A stretch of DNA of 64,000 bases from assembly GCF_028368935.1 (NCBI RefSeq), contig NZ_JAQNDK010000001.1, positions 1,550,001-1,614,000 on the forward strand, read 5' to 3'. The translations under genes and the position numbers were made by a program. Positions 1 to 9,028 of this stretch are shown here, piece by piece. Numbering within the stretch: the first letter of the stretch is position 1; every line of letters begins with the position of its first letter. The notes under the pieces were generated by a model. That model ran no database searches. It had not been told where the DNA came from and saw only the letters and a list, made by a program, of their open reading frames with translations. The stretch comes from Sorangium aterium. GTDB lineage: Bacteria; Myxococcota_A; Polyangia; Polyangiales; Polyangiaceae.

Positions 1-1051
1 CCTGGCCGACATCGCCGATGAAGAGGTCGCCCGTCCCCCGGTCGAAGGTGAAGGTATACGGGTTGCGCAGACCATAGTGCCAGACCCGCGAGGCCGTGCC
101 GTCGAGGGGATTGCCGGCCGCGGCGTACGGCTCCGCAGCATTCGGATCGAGGCGCAGGATCTTGCCGAACAGCGAGGCCGGATCCTGCGACCCGCCAGGC
201 TTGTCGCTGTTGCAGGACCCGCCCCCGTCGCCCGTGCCGACGTAGAGCATGCCGTCGGGCCCGAACACGATATGGCCGCCGTTGTGATTCACCGCGGACG
301 CGTCGAGCCGCAAGATCGTCTTCGCCGAGTTCGCGTCCGCCACGTAAGGATCGCTGGACCGCTTGTACTCGACCACCATGTCACGGTTCATGTTCGTGCC
401 CGTGGTCGCCGTCATCATGATGTAGAACTTGCCGCTCGTCGCGTAGTCGGGCGGGAACGCCATGCTGATGACCCCGCGCTCGTCGTCGAAGGTGCCGGAG
501 CTGAGCTGGATCTGACTGCTCACGTCGAGGAAGACCCCGCTGCGCAGCTGACCGCCGGAGAACACGCGGATCTGCCCGGTCTGCAGCACGAGATACCAGT
601 CGCTCGACCCCTTCGGCTGAGCGGCGTAAACCAGCTTGTCCACGCCGGTGACGACGGGAGCGAGCGCCAGCTTCCCGACGTCGGGCGCCGCGCTGGCATC
701 GCACTCCACCGGGTCGCCGCCGCCGGCGCCGGAGCCGCCCTGTCCGGCGGTGGTCCCGGACGACGACGTGGTGCTGCTGCCACCGCCGGAGCCGGAGCCG
801 GAACCAGAGCCGGAGGCGGCGTCGGAACCAGAGCTGGAGCCGGCGCCTGCGCCGGAGCTGGAGGCGGAGCCAGCGCCGGCCCCCGTCCCCGTCTGCGTAC
901 CGGAGGAGCCCTGGTTCCCTCCGCTCGTCGCGGAGTCGCCAGAGCTGGTCGCCCCGTCGTCGCTGCACGCACCGGCGCCCAGCGCGAGACACGCGCCGCC
1001 ACCCAGCGCGAAGGTCATCCACAAAGCCAAGGTTGAACGCTGTTTCGTCAT
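1..1051 (-). CDS. PQQ-dependent sugar dehydrogenase-like lipoprotein (3' end outside window)
   Basis: About 350 residues are visible and the C-terminus lies beyond base 1. The start is the ATG at 1049-1051. It is followed by a hydrophobic signal ending in a lipobox-like GAGAC (about residue 29), so the protein is probably a lipoprotein. A Ser/Gly/Thr-rich linker (residues 30-100) leads to a beta-propeller domain. The glucose/sorbosone dehydrogenase (soluble PQQ sugar dehydrogenase, HIP-like) family is shown by NHNGGHIVFGPDGMLYVGTG, by FGKILRLDPNA and by WHYGLRNPYTFTFD near the window edge. Family members oxidise sugars or related alcohols in the periplasm using PQQ, but several lack activity, so the substrate is unknown. 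The linker is encoded by repetitive GGAGCC-type codons. Confidence 0.82.
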   Translation of the reverse strand, partial: MTKQRSTLALWMTFALGGGACLALGAGACSDDGATSSGDSATSGGNQGSSGTQTGTGAGAGSASSSGAGAGSSSGSDAASGSGSGSGSGGGSSTTSSSGTTAGQGGSGAGGGDPVECDASAAPDVGKLALAPVVTGVDKLVYAAQPKGSSDWYLVLQTGQIRVFSGGQLRSGVFLDVSSQIQLSSGTFDDERGVISMAFPPDYATSGKFYIMMTATTGTNMNRDMVVEYKRSSDPYVADANSAKTILRLDASAVNHNGGHIVFGPDGMLYVGTGDGGGSCNSDKPGGSQDPASLFGKILRLDPNAAEPYAAAGNPLDGTASRVWHYGLRNPYTFTFDRGTGDLFIGDVGQ

Positions 1052-1921
1052 GGGACGCATTCTATACATGACAAGCGCCGTGGCGCACTCATGAACTACT
1101 GCCGGACGAAAGAACAGGACATCGGAGCCCGGGTGAGCAGGTGACGGATCATGCCTGCAGAACGTCAACACCCGCTCGCCTGGCCGGCCGACGGCGTGCG
1201 TTTGCTCGATGCGAGCTCGGCGACGCCGGCCGGGCTCCTCTCTCCATGGCCTGTGGGCTCAAGGGCCTTCGACAGGCCTGCTCGCCCGGTCGCCACCGCA
1301 ATGGGGCAATGGGAGAACAGCGCCACTCGACCGGCGTCGAGCAGCATTGCCCACATTTTGATCAGCCGTTCAGATGAAATGCACCTGGCGCACGCCTTTG
1401 ATGCGCTGCTCACTCGCTGAGGTGAATATTTGAAACAGAGCGGTACGTGCGAGTCCCCGAGGTCCGCTCGGGGCCGGGGCTATATTCCCGTCCAGGACCC
1501 TTCTGATCATCGCCTGCGACGGATCATCGCTCGCCACACCCTCGCCACCGGAGCTCGCTGGCCGGCGCGCAGCGTCACCAGCAAGCCAGCCGCGCCGCGC
1601 CATAGCGCTACGGCGCCTGGCTCGGCGCGCCGGACGAGCCCCGGCGGAGAGACGTGCTCTGTTTCACGCGCGCGCCGCAAACGATGCCGGCCGACTCGGC
1701 ATCATCGATCGAGCTCGCCGCACGGCGCCACGTCGGAGAGGCGATCCGTGTCAATCGAGGCGCCGCGTCGAACGCCGGTATCTCCGGGCGCCGTCGCTCA
1801 CTCCGGCTCTCCGCTGTCATCGGTGCCAATCGGCTCACCCGGCTCGATGCCGGACGGCGTGGGGCATCCCGCGAGCGCCGCCGCTGCGACGACGCCCCCT
1901 CCTGCTCCCAGGGCGCTCCGC
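1052..1921. other. 870-base intergenic region, no supportable gene
   Basis: The stretch lies between the start of the sugar dehydrogenase gene and the end of the TPR/PEGA gene, both on the minus strand. Short open frames occur on both strands but lack ribosome sites and look like compositional noise. A small hairpin with a 7-base stem (CCCCGAG/CTCGGGG) sits at 1455-1473. On the minus strand a frame ending at 1798 contains a plausible lipobox (LAGC) but no good start codon close by. I see no RNA gene. Confidence 0.5.
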
Positions 1922-3115
1922 TCAGAGCGTGCCCGCGATCCAGACGCTCCCGAGGCCCAGACCGACGCGCGCGCTCCAGGGGGCGTCGGGCGTCGGCCCG
2001 CGGCCGCGCACGGACGCCGCCGCGGCATCAGGCGCAGACGGCGCGCTGATCCAGAGGATCGCCCCGCCCACGGCGAGGGCCGCCCCTGCGATGAACACCG
2101 CCGTCCCGATGTTGCCCTTCGCGACCGCGTCGTCGCGCAGATCGAGGCCCGTCTGATCGACGCAGCGGCCCGCCTCGTCGCAATGGCCGCCGTCGGTGGC
2201 CTTGTCGAACGTCGATTTCGCCATGAAGCCGAGCGCCGTGCCGACGCCGAGCCCGACCACGCCGAGCCCGACCCCCACGATGCCGAGCGGCTTGCGGACG
2301 CTCCCCCCCTCCGCCGAGGGCGGGTCGCTCGCCGGCGGATGGACCGGGGGCGGCGACGCGACCGCCGGCGTCGGCGCGCCGCTCGCTCCCGAGGCGTAGG
2401 CCGGCTCCGTGGCGCGCTCGAGCGCCGGCACCGTGACGCTCACCACGCCCGGCTTGTCGATCGTGACCTTCGCCTCCCAGGGCTCATGCCCAGGCGCGGC
2501 CGCGGCGATCCGATGCTCACCCGGGTCGAGCGGCACCGCCGTCCCCCAGAGCGCCCTGCCGACGGCGACCCCGTCCCGCGTGAGGCTCAGCCCCGCGATC
2601 GCCGCCGCCGGCGGGACCACGATCTGCAGGCGGGAGAGCCGCGGCTCGAGCGCGGCGGCCCGGGCGCGCGCCACCCGCTCGCGCTCCGTCTGCCCGGCCG
2701 AGAGCGAGGCGGCCGCGACGTCGCGGAAGCCGATCCACGCCGTCGCGATCTTGCCGGTGCGCTCGTAGCAGTCGGAGAGGTTGAAGAGGGTGCCGATGCC
2801 CGGGTCGATCGCATGGCTCTCGGCGAACTTCGGACAGGCCTCGGCGAGCTTCCCCGCGGCCATCAGCGCGCGGCCCTCGTCGAACAGCGCGACCGCGGCG
2901 GCGCGCTCCTCCCGGGTCGGCTCGGCGGCGCGCGCGGCCGGCGCGAGCGAGGCGAGCGCAGCGAGCGCCGACAGGAGCGCTGCCGCTCGACGGCGACCGG
3001 CCCCGGCCAGCGGCGCGCGGGAGAGCACCGCAGGTCGGCCGGACTCCGGACAGAGGCTCGAGAGACGACGATGGCAAAGCAAGACGGCACCTCTCCTGGG
3101 CTCACGGGATGTCAT
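1922..3115 (-). CDS. secreted TPR/PEGA-type protein paired with a Ser/Thr kinase
   Basis: 397 residues, function unknown. The translation has a signal-like hydrophobic stretch at about residues 44-66. A helical TPR-like region follows ([19 protein letters not shown], then [15 protein letters not shown]). Next is a beta-rich PEGA-like segment ([16 protein letters not shown]), a Pro-rich linker, and two hydrophobic helices near residues 285-308 and 345-366. The ATG overlaps the stop of the upstream kinase gene in an ATGA, so the two are probably co-transcribed and translationally coupled. The 40 residues before the signal are Arg-rich, so a later internal start is possible. This architecture (one TPR pair, PEGA, C-terminal membrane helices) recurs beside myxobacterial kinases; a role as kinase partner or cell-surface sensor is inference. 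Confidence 0.75.
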   Translation of the reverse strand: MTSREPRRGAVLLCHRRLSSLCPESGRPAVLSRAPLAGAGRRRAAALLSALAALASLAPAARAAEPTREERAAAVALFDEGRALMAAGKLAEACPKFAESHAIDPGIGTLFNLSDCYERTGKIATAWIGFRDVAAASLSAGQTERERVARARAAALEPRLSRLQIVVPPAAAIAGLSLTRDGVAVGRALWGTAVPLDPGEHRIAAAAPGHEPWEAKVTIDKPGVVSVTVPALERATEPAYASGASGAPTPAVASPPPVHPPASDPPSAEGGSVRKPLGIVGVGLGVVGLGVGTALGFMAKSTFDKATDGGHCDEAGRCVDQTGLDLRDDAVAKGNIGTAVFIAGAALAVGGAILWISAPSAPDAAAASVRGRGPTPDAPWSARVGLGLGSVWIAGTL

Positions 3116-4683
3116 CGCGGATCGGAAAAGAGGTCTTGCGGCGCAGTCGACGTGGGGCGGGTCGGCGGCGGCGTCCGCCCCGACGGCCGCGCGCCCTTCG
3201 ACGATGCCACCGGTCGCGGCGCCGCAGACCCGCTCTCGGTCGGCCGCGCGGTCGCGAGATCGGACACGGGCGCTTCAGGCGGCGGCGCAGGGCCGCCGTC
3301 GAGGAGCTCGGCCGCCTTGCCCGCAGCGAGATCTGCCGCGGGCACCGCCGCGTCGCGCGAGGGTGCCTCCGGCGCCAGGGGCGCCTCCGGCGCCAGGGGC
3401 GCCTCCGGCGCCAGCGAGGACGCCGACGCGGCATGCGGCGCCCCACCCGACGCGGGGGCGCGGAGCGCGAACCACACGAGCCACGCGAGCCCCGCGGCGC
3501 CCACGAGCGCCGCCGCGAGGGCCGCCGCGATCCCGAGGGCGCGCGCCCCGCCGCCCTGGCGCGACGAGGCGCGCGTGCCGCCCCAGGAGCGATCCGTGGC
3601 CGCGCCGTCCGAGAGGAGCGCCGTGGGCGCGCCATCCCACGCGGAGCCGGCCGCCACGCCCTTCCCATCCGAGTCGCTGGACGACGGCGTCGCGGGCCCG
3701 GGCGACGTGGAGGTCGAGCGCCGGGGCGGCCCGGGCGCGCGGCCCGCCTCGGCGCTCGCGTCGAGGCGGATCTGCAGCACGCGCGCGGCGCGGTCAGCCA
3801 GGTGCTGCGCGTGCGGCGGCGCGAACCGGGCGAGCTCGGCAGCCAGCTCGGCGATGTTGCCGAAGCGATCGGCAGGGCTCTTCTGGAGGCAGCGCTGGAC
3901 CACCCAGCCGAGGCGCTCGGGCACGTCGGACCGCTGCGCGTCGAGCCGCGGCGGTCCCTCCAGGATGCAGTCGTAGATGGCCATCGCGGAGTCGCCCCGG
4001 AAGGGGACGGCGCCCGTGAGCAGCTGATAGAGCATGGCGCCCATCGACCAGACGTCGGCCCGCACGTCGACGCTCTTCGAGGAGACCATCTGCTCGGGCG
4101 CCATGTAGAACGGCGAGCCCAGCATCGCCGAGCTCTCGGTCATGTCGTGCGCCTTGGGCGCGGCCGCCTCCGCCGCGAGGGCCATCTTGGAGATGCCGAA
4201 GTCGATGACCTTGATGAGCGGGCTGCCGTCGGCCCGCTGGGTCAGGAACAGGTTGGCCGGCTTCAGGTCCCGATGGATGATGCCGAGCGCGTGCGCCTCC
4301 GCGAGCGCGTCGCACGCTTGGAGCAGGTAGTCGCAGGCGAGCGCGACCGGGAGCGGCCCGCGGTCGCGCAGGACGGCCTTCAGATCGGTCCCCTCGAGGT
4401 ACTCCATGACGAGGTAAGGCTCGCCGCGCGCGAGCGTGCCGACGTCGTACACGCGCGTCACGTGCTCGCTGCGGATGCGCGCCGCGACCTGCCCCTCGCG
4501 CAGGAAGCGGGCGACGAGGTCCGCGCGCTCGCGGGCCTCGGGCCGCAGGAACTTGATGGCCACCCGCTCGCCGAGCAGGAGATGGCGGGCGGCGACGACA
4601 ACGCCCATCCCGCCTTCACCGAGGACGCGCTCGACCTCGTATTTCTCCGCGAGGACGTCCCCCACGCTCACCGGTACGACCAT
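3112..4683 (-). CDS. membrane Ser/Thr protein kinase (Pkn family)
   Basis: 523 residues. Residues about 14-275 form a complete Hanks-type kinase: glycine loop GEGGMG, lysine in VAIKFL, catalytic [13 protein letters not shown] and the P+1 segment [11 protein letters not shown] Ser/Pro-rich linker is followed by one transmembrane helix (about residues 375-400) and an Ala/Pro-rich periplasmic tail without a recognisable sensor. The tail contains APEAPL repeats encoded by three near-identical 18-base units at about 3363-3413. The start ATG at 4681-4683 is preceded by GAGGG at good spacing. The stop overlaps the start of the TPR/PEGA gene by 4 bases. Kinase activity is well supported; substrates are unknown. 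Confidence 0.95.
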   Translation of the reverse strand: MVVPVSVGDVLAEKYEVERVLGEGGMGVVVAARHLLLGERVAIKFLRPEARERADLVARFLREGQVAARIRSEHVTRVYDVGTLARGEPYLVMEYLEGTDLKAVLRDRGPLPVALACDYLLQACDALAEAHALGIIHRDLKPANLFLTQRADGSPLIKVIDFGISKMALAAEAAAPKAHDMTESSAMLGSPFYMAPEQMVSSKSVDVRADVWSMGAMLYQLLTGAVPFRGDSAMAIYDCILEGPPRLDAQRSDVPERLGWVVQRCLQKSPADRFGNIAELAAELARFAPPHAQHLADRAARVLQIRLDASAEAGRAPGPPRRSTSTSPGPATPSSSDSDGKGVAAGSAWDGAPTALLSDGAATDRSWGGTRASSRQGGGARALGIAAALAAALVGAAGLAWLVWFALRAPASGGAPHAASASSLAPEAPLAPEAPLAPEAPSRDAAVPAADLAAGKAAELLDGGPAPPPEAPVSDLATARPTESGSAAPRPVASSKGARPSGRTPPPTRPTSTAPQDLFSDPR

Positions 4684-4860
4684 GCACGCCCTCGCTCTGC
4701 CCCTCCGCTAGTATCAAACCAGCGCGTGCGCGACAACGCGAGCTTTCCCGGAAATCGGCGAGGAGCAAGGGAAGCCGCCGCGCCGCCATTATCCACCCGA
4801 GGTCGCGCGTGTCGCGCGCGCATCGCGGGTTCGCCAGCGGCGCGCTCTGCTTGTATATGC

Positions 4861-5481
4861 ATGACGCAATTTCACCATGAGCACCGGTTCACCATGATCA
4901 CCGAGCCGACCGATCCGTTCGTCCTCGCGCGCGAGCTCCTCGAGCAGCGGCAAACCACCGAACCGACCGACGCGACCGCCATGACGCTGGCCACGGCGGA
5001 CGCGTCCGGGCGCCCCTCGGCGCGGATGGTGCTGCTGAAAGGCATCGACGATCGCGGGTTCGTGTTCTTCACCAACTACGAGAGCCGCAAGTCGATGGAT
5101 CTCGCGGCGAACCCGTTCGCCGCGCTGTGCATCCACTGGGCGAAGGCCGCCGAGCAGATCCGCGTCGAGGGGCGCATCGAGCGGGTCAGCGACGCGGAGT
5201 CGGACGCCTACTTCGAGACCCGCGCGCGGGGCAGCCAGATCGGCGCGTGGGCGTCCCGGCAGAGCGCGCCGCTGCCCTCGCGCGAGGCGCTCCTCGATCG
5301 GGTGCGCGAGATCGAGCTCCGCTTCGAGGGCCGGCCGGTGCCTCGGCCGGAGTTCTGGGGCGGCTACCGGGTGGTGCCGGAGCGCGTCGAGTTCTGGTAC
5401 GGCCAGGAGAACCGCCTGCACGATCGCGTGGTCTACGTCCGCCACGGCGACGGCTGGCGCGTCGAGCGGCTCTTCCCCTGA
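4861..5481 (+). CDS. pdxH: pyridoxamine/pyridoxine 5'-phosphate oxidase
   Basis: 206 residues. The enzyme oxidises PNP or PMP to pyridoxal 5'-phosphate with FMN and oxygen in the cytoplasm, in vitamin B6 synthesis and salvage. The family is clear from the FMN-binding [23 protein letters not shown] region, from [11 protein letters not shown], and from the C-terminal signature [18 protein letters not shown] ending in RLHDR. Length fits the family. I use the ATG at 4861; an in-frame ATG at 4894 (MITEPTDPF) is equally plausible because neither has a strong ribosome site. It faces the HNH gene convergently. No operon partner is seen. Confidence 0.95.
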   Translation: MTQFHHEHRFTMITEPTDPFVLARELLEQRQTTEPTDATAMTLATADASGRPSARMVLLKGIDDRGFVFFTNYESRKSMDLAANPFAALCIHWAKAAEQIRVEGRIERVSDAESDAYFETRARGSQIGAWASRQSAPLPSREALLDRVREIELRFEGRPVPRPEFWGGYRVVPERVEFWYGQENRLHDRVVYVRHGDGWRVERLFP

Positions 5482-5581
5482 GCGCGGCGCCGCGAGGAGG
5501 GAGCCCTCGCGGCCGCGCGTCCGGATCCCGACGGGGCCTCCTGCGCGGGGGCCATGCCTGCACCGCCACGGCGGAGCGACG

Positions 5582-5956
5582 CTATGTCCCGGCGCCGCGG
5601 AGGCGGCTCGCCTTGCGCTCCTTGAGCCGCTCGATCACCGCGACGAGCCTCGGGTCGTCGCGGCGCCGGACGTCGAGCCGCATGCCCTTCAGCGCGTTGC
5701 ACCGGCCGCACGCGAGCGCCAGGTTGTCGAGCGCGTCCGTCCCGCCGTGCGCGCGCGGGACGATGTGCTCGATCGTCGCGCGCTGGATCGGCTCGCCGTC
5801 GAGGCCGACGACCACGTGCGACAGGCAATGGATGCACTTGCCCGCCCACGCCGCCTGACCCCGGATCTCTGTGCGCTCGAACGTCGCGTCGGTCGCCACG
5901 ATATCGAGGATGAGCCGCCGCCGCGCCGCCTTCACGGCGCTCGATCGTAGTCCCAC
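5582..5956 (-). CDS. HNH endonuclease family protein
   Basis: About 124 residues. The C-terminal two thirds hold a zinc-structured HNH fold: CIHC, then [11 protein letters not shown] with the paired histidines, an Asn in [10 protein letters not shown], and CGRC as the second zinc knuckle. Such stand-alone HNH proteins of the McrA/type-5 kind cut DNA; cellular roles range from restriction to repair and are not predictable here. Start choice is uncertain: GTG at 5956 or GTG at 5935, both without a strong ribosome site. It diverges from the YjbQ gene across 150 bases. Confidence 0.85.
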   Translation of the reverse strand: MGLRSSAVKAARRRLILDIVATDATFERTEIRGQAAWAGKCIHCLSHVVVGLDGEPIQRATIEHIVPRAHGGTDALDNLALACGRCNALKGMRLDVRRRDDPRLVAVIERLKERKASRLRGAGT

Positions 5957-6106
5957 GGCGCGGCGCCCGCACGCGGTTCGCGAAAGGCCTGGAGGTGGGC
6001 TATGGAGCCCGGGAGCCGGCGCGCGCCCGCGGCGGCAGGCGGCCGGGGCGCGATCGTCGATCACGCGCGCTCCGTCACGCTCCGTGACCCGCGCGGGGGA
6101 GAAGCC

Positions 6107-6520
6107 ATGAAGTCGAAGACCGATTATTTCTACTTCGAGACGAAGGCCAGGCGCGAGCTCATCAACGTCACCGAGCGCGTCGCGGCCGTCGTCGCCGCCA
6201 GCGGCATCCTTGAAGGCATGGTCCTCGTGAGCGCCATGCACATCACCGCCGGCGTGTTCGTGAACGACCACGAGCCAGGCCTCTGGGAGGACATCTGGGC
6301 GTGGCTCCAGCAGCTCGCCCCCGAGGGGCCCGACTACAAGCACCACAGGACCGGCGAGGACAACGGCGACGCCCACCTCAAATCGATCCTCGTGCACCAC
6401 CAGGTGATCGTGCCCATCACCGCGGGGAAGCTCGATCTCGGGCCCTGGCAGCAGATCTTCTACGCGGAGTTCGACGGCGGCCGGCGCAAGCGCGTCGTCG
6501 TGAAGGCGATGGGGGAGTGA
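6107..6520 (+). CDS. yjbQ: YjbQ/UPF0047 family protein
   Basis: 137 residues, the usual length for the family. The conserved pattern is complete: [12 protein letters not shown], then [17 protein letters not shown], then [21 protein letters not shown]. coli YjbQ has weak thiamine-phosphate synthase activity, but the physiological function is not settled. The start ATG at 6107 has GGGGGAGAAGCC directly upstream, which is a convincing ribosome site. It ends 78 bases from the convergent globin gene. Confidence 0.92.
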   Translation: MKSKTDYFYFETKARRELINVTERVAAVVAASGILEGMVLVSAMHITAGVFVNDHEPGLWEDIWAWLQQLAPEGPDYKHHRTGEDNGDAHLKSILVHHQVIVPITAGKLDLGPWQQIFYAEFDGGRRKRVVVKAMGE

Positions 6521-6598
6521 CGCCGCCGGCCGACGCGCGGGCTCCGCGGGCGACAACGTCGAGGGGGCTCGCCTCCCCTGGCCGCCAGCGTGCGCAGC

Positions 6599-7057
6599 CT
6601 AGCCGCCCGCATGCGCGGCGGGCGGCGGCGCGTGGGGCCTCGCGGCGCCGTACTCCCTCGCGCCGCGCTGCATGAGCGAGGCGATCGCGCCGAGCGCGTC
6701 GGTCCAGGCCTTCTGGTGCGCCGGGGACCAGTCCGCGGCCGCGACCTCGGCCATCGCGGAGATCAACGCGTCGGCGACCCAGGGGTACATCGCGTCCGTG
6801 ACGCCGTAGTCGACGTGCTTCGCCCCCATCGCCATGAGCTTCTCCTCGAGCCACGACGCGTCCTCGAGCCGGTCGATGACCGCGGCGAGCGCCTCCGTGA
6901 GCATCTTCTCCTGCTGCTCCTGGCTATTGCGCCCGAAGAGCGGCTTCACCTGCGGATACCGAGAGAACAGGATCCCGTAGAAACGGTGCGTGAGGTTGGG
7001 CTCCCTCTCGATCACGAGCTCGAAGCTCTCCCGCAGCAAGCCAACGTTCAATCCCAT
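6599..7057 (-). CDS. single-domain globin (flavohaemoglobin-type globin without reductase)
   Basis: 152 residues, only the haem domain. It resembles the globin part of Hmp and Vitreoscilla haemoglobin: FYGILFSRYPQVKPLFGR carries the B-helix Tyr and the CD1 Phe, and GAKHVDYGV carries the likely proximal His, followed by YPWVADALISAM. No FAD or NAD domain follows, so nitric-oxide dioxygenation would need a separate reductase. The start at 7057 has GGAGG six bases upstream, an excellent site. It is transcribed divergently from the NorR-type gene, and an exact GG-N10-GC sigma-54 promoter lies about 90 bases upstream of its start. A role in NO detoxification or sensing is strongly suggested by this context. 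Confidence 0.9.
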   Translation of the reverse strand: MGLNVGLLRESFELVIEREPNLTHRFYGILFSRYPQVKPLFGRNSQEQQEKMLTEALAAVIDRLEDASWLEEKLMAMGAKHVDYGVTDAMYPWVADALISAMAEVAAADWSPAHQKAWTDALGAIASLMQRGAREYGAARPHAPPPAAHAGG

Positions 7058-7144
7058 GACAAACCTCCAGGCCGGGCGCTGCGCCCGTGCTAGCCGTCGT
7101 CGCCGGTCGATTCGCCCGTCGGCGCGCGCAGGCGGAATGCGCTC

Positions 7145-7159
7145 GCACGGGCCGTGCCA
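7145..7159 (-). promoter_or_regulatory. sigma-54 promoter for the globin gene
   Basis: Read on the minus strand the sequence is TGGCACGGCCCGTGC. It has the -24 element TGGCACG exactly, then GTGC in place of TTGC, with the invariant GG-N10-GC spacing. Transcription would begin near 7133 and give a leader of about 76 bases to the globin ATG. The divergent gene encodes a sigma-54 activator, which makes the match meaningful. Confidence 0.8.
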
Positions 7160-7209
7160 GGGGCGTTTCTCCGCGGATCGCGTCGATCCTCGCCGGATCG
7201 GCGCGACCT

Positions 7210-7253
7210 CGGCAGACGGCGCGGTTTCCCATGGGAAACCCGGCCGCCTGCCG
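7210..7253. promoter_or_regulatory. palindromic candidate enhancer site 1
   Basis: The centre is a perfect 18-base palindrome, GGTTTCCCATGGGAAACC, at 7223-7240. Outer arms CGGCAGACGG (7210-7219) and CCGCCTGCCG (7244-7253) extend the symmetry with one mismatch in ten. The centre lies about 98 bases upstream of the predicted globin transcription start, a normal distance for an enhancer-binding protein. It shares GTTTCC...GGAAAC with the second palindrome. Confidence 0.75.
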
Positions 7254-7325
7254 AGGGCGGCCGCTCCGGCGGCGCCCACCCGCGCGCCGGCCCGCCGCGC
7301 GCCTTGCTCCGCTGCACCTCACGGT

Positions 7326-7354
7326 GTTTCCTGCCGGAGTCTCCGACAGGAAAC
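7326..7354. promoter_or_regulatory. palindromic candidate enhancer site 2
   Basis: Two 14-base arms, GTTTCCTGCCGGAG and CTCCGACAGGAAAC, flank a single central base with one mismatch. The site lies about 207 bases upstream of the globin start and 33 bases before the GTG of the NorR-type gene, so it could serve both activation of the globin gene and self-control of the regulator. Confidence 0.72.
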
Positions 7355-7386
7355 CTCCGCCGCACCCGTCTCCTCGAGGAACCCGC

Positions 7387-8964
7387 GTGACCCTGCTCGA
7401 CGCCGTGCTCAGCCTGTCGGAAGCGCCCGCCCGCGACGAGGCGCTGCAGCGGATCCTGCGCGCGCTCGCGCGCGTGACGGCGGCGGACGCGCTCTCGGTG
7501 CTCACGGCGGCGGAGGACGGCTCGGTCGGCGTCGCCGCCCAGATCGGGCTGTCGCCGGCCGCCCTGGGGATGAGCTTCCGGCCCGCGGAGCACCCGCGGC
7601 TCCGCAGGGCGACGCAGGCGGCCGGGCCGATCCGGTTCCTCGACCCGAGCGAGCCTGATCCCTACAGCGGCTGGCTGCTCGGCAGTCACGGGGAGATCCA
7701 TCCGATCCACGCCTGCATGGCCGTGCCGCTGCACGTGCAGGGCCGCCTCGCCGGGCTGCTGACGCTGGACGCCTGCGATCCCCACGGCCTCCGCGGCCTG
7801 CACGACGAGGACGCGCGCGTGTTCGCGGGGCTCTGCGCCGGCGCGCTGCGGCTCGACGCCGGCGCCGGGCTGCTCGACGCCCGCCCGGAGGCGCGCCGCG
7901 CGCTCGGCCCGGATTCAAGGGGCCCGGCGCCGGCGAGCCGATCGGCCGGGATGCAGCGGATCGAGCGCGAGATCGCGGTGCTCGCCGCGCTGTCGGTGCC
8001 GGTGCTCGTCACGGGCGAGACGGGCGTGGGGAAGGAGCTCGTCGCCCGCGCGCTGCACGAGCGATCGCCCCGGGCGAGCCGGGCGCTCGTGATCGTCAAC
8101 TGCGCGGCGATCCCCGCGCAGCTGGTCGAATCGGAGCTCTTCGGCCACAGGAGAGGCGCGTTCACCGGCGCCACGGCCGCGCGCGCCGGCAGGTTCGAGG
8201 CGGCGCACGGCGGGACGATCTTCCTCGACGAGATCGGCGAGCTCCCGCTCTCGGCGCAGGCGCAGCTCCTGCGCGCGCTCCAGGAGGGGGAGATCCAGCC
8301 CGTGGGCGAGGACCGGGCGCGCCGCGTCGACGCGCGGGTCGTCGCGGCGACGAACCGCGATCTCCGGCGGGAGGTCGCCGAGGGGCGCTTTCGCGCCGAT
8401 CTGTTCCATCGCCTCTGGGTCTACCCGATCTGCGTGCCGCCCCTGCGCGAGCGGCGCGAGGACATCCCCGCCCTCTGCGAGCGCTTCGCCGCCGAGCTCG
8501 CGGCCGAGCTCGGCGCGGGGCGGGTGGACTTCACCGAGCCGGCGCTGAGCGCGCTCGCGCAGGGAGCGTGGCCGGGCAACGTCCGGGAGCTGAAGAACGC
8601 CGTGGAGCGCGCCGTGCTTCGCCGGACGATCACGGAGGGCAAGAGCGCAGCCGGCAGGGCGATCGTCGTGCGGCGCGAGGATGTCGACGCGATCGATGGC
8701 GACGCGCCGGAGCGCTCGCCCGCCCCGCGGATCGAGCTCCCCGGAGAGCGGCTGCGGCTCACGGACGCGCTACAGGGGCAGCCCGTGGAGCCGCTGGCAG
8801 AGGCGCTCGAGAGGGCCCGCCGCGAGGCGTTCGCCCGAGCGTTCCGGGCAGCAGGCGGCAACGCGGCGACGGCCGGGCGGCTGCTCGGGCTGAGCCGATC
8901 GTTCGCCTACAAGGAGGCGGTGCGCCTCGGGCTCATCCCTCCGGCCGGGCCGCGCAAGCGCTGA
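7387..8964 (+). CDS. norR: NorR/FhpR-type nitric-oxide-responsive sigma-54 activator
   Basis: 525 residues: GAF domain (about 5-165), AAA+ domain (about 190-425) and a C-terminal Fis-type helix-turn-helix (NAATAGRLLGLSRSFAYKEA). Walker A is GETGVGKE, Walker B is IFLDEIGE and the sigma-54 contact loop GAFTGA is intact. The GAF domain has SEPDPY, IHACMAVPL and LLTLDA, which line up with the iron-binding region of E. coli NorR: Asp91, His108, Cys110 and Asp128 match the ligands I recall as Asp99, His111, Cys113 and Asp131. A short insertion separates Asp91 from His108. The GTG start at 7387 has GAGGA upstream. In Pseudomonas a homologue (FhpR) controls flavohaemoglobin, which fits the divergent globin gene here. 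Confidence 0.9.
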   Translation: MTLLDAVLSLSEAPARDEALQRILRALARVTAADALSVLTAAEDGSVGVAAQIGLSPAALGMSFRPAEHPRLRRATQAAGPIRFLDPSEPDPYSGWLLGSHGEIHPIHACMAVPLHVQGRLAGLLTLDACDPHGLRGLHDEDARVFAGLCAGALRLDAGAGLLDARPEARRALGPDSRGPAPASRSAGMQRIEREIAVLAALSVPVLVTGETGVGKELVARALHERSPRASRALVIVNCAAIPAQLVESELFGHRRGAFTGATAARAGRFEAAHGGTIFLDEIGELPLSAQAQLLRALQEGEIQPVGEDRARRVDARVVAATNRDLRREVAEGRFRADLFHRLWVYPICVPPLRERREDIPALCERFAAELAAELGAGRVDFTEPALSALAQGAWPGNVRELKNAVERAVLRRTITEGKSAAGRAIVVRREDVDAIDGDAPERSPAPRIELPGERLRLTDALQGQPVEPLAEALERARREAFARAFRAAGGNAATAGRLLGLSRSFAYKEAVRLGLIPPAGPRKR

Positions 8965-9009
8965 GGAGCCCGAGCGAGACGCCGTCCTCTCGAAGGGCGG
9001 AGCGCAGCA

Positions 9010-9021
9010 CCTCCACGGAGG
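9010..9021. terminator. possible small hairpin between convergent genes
   Basis: CCTCCACGGAGG forms a 5-base stem with a 2-base loop in the 64-base gap between the NorR-type gene and thpR, which converge. Outer CGTCCTC/GAGGACG arms extend it. There is no T-run, so a terminator role is only suggested by position. Confidence 0.3.
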
Positions 9022-9028
9022 ACGACGC

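Noticed and set aside
1141-1420. Short plus-strand frames in the first intergenic region
   Set aside because: No ribosome site and no conserved pattern.
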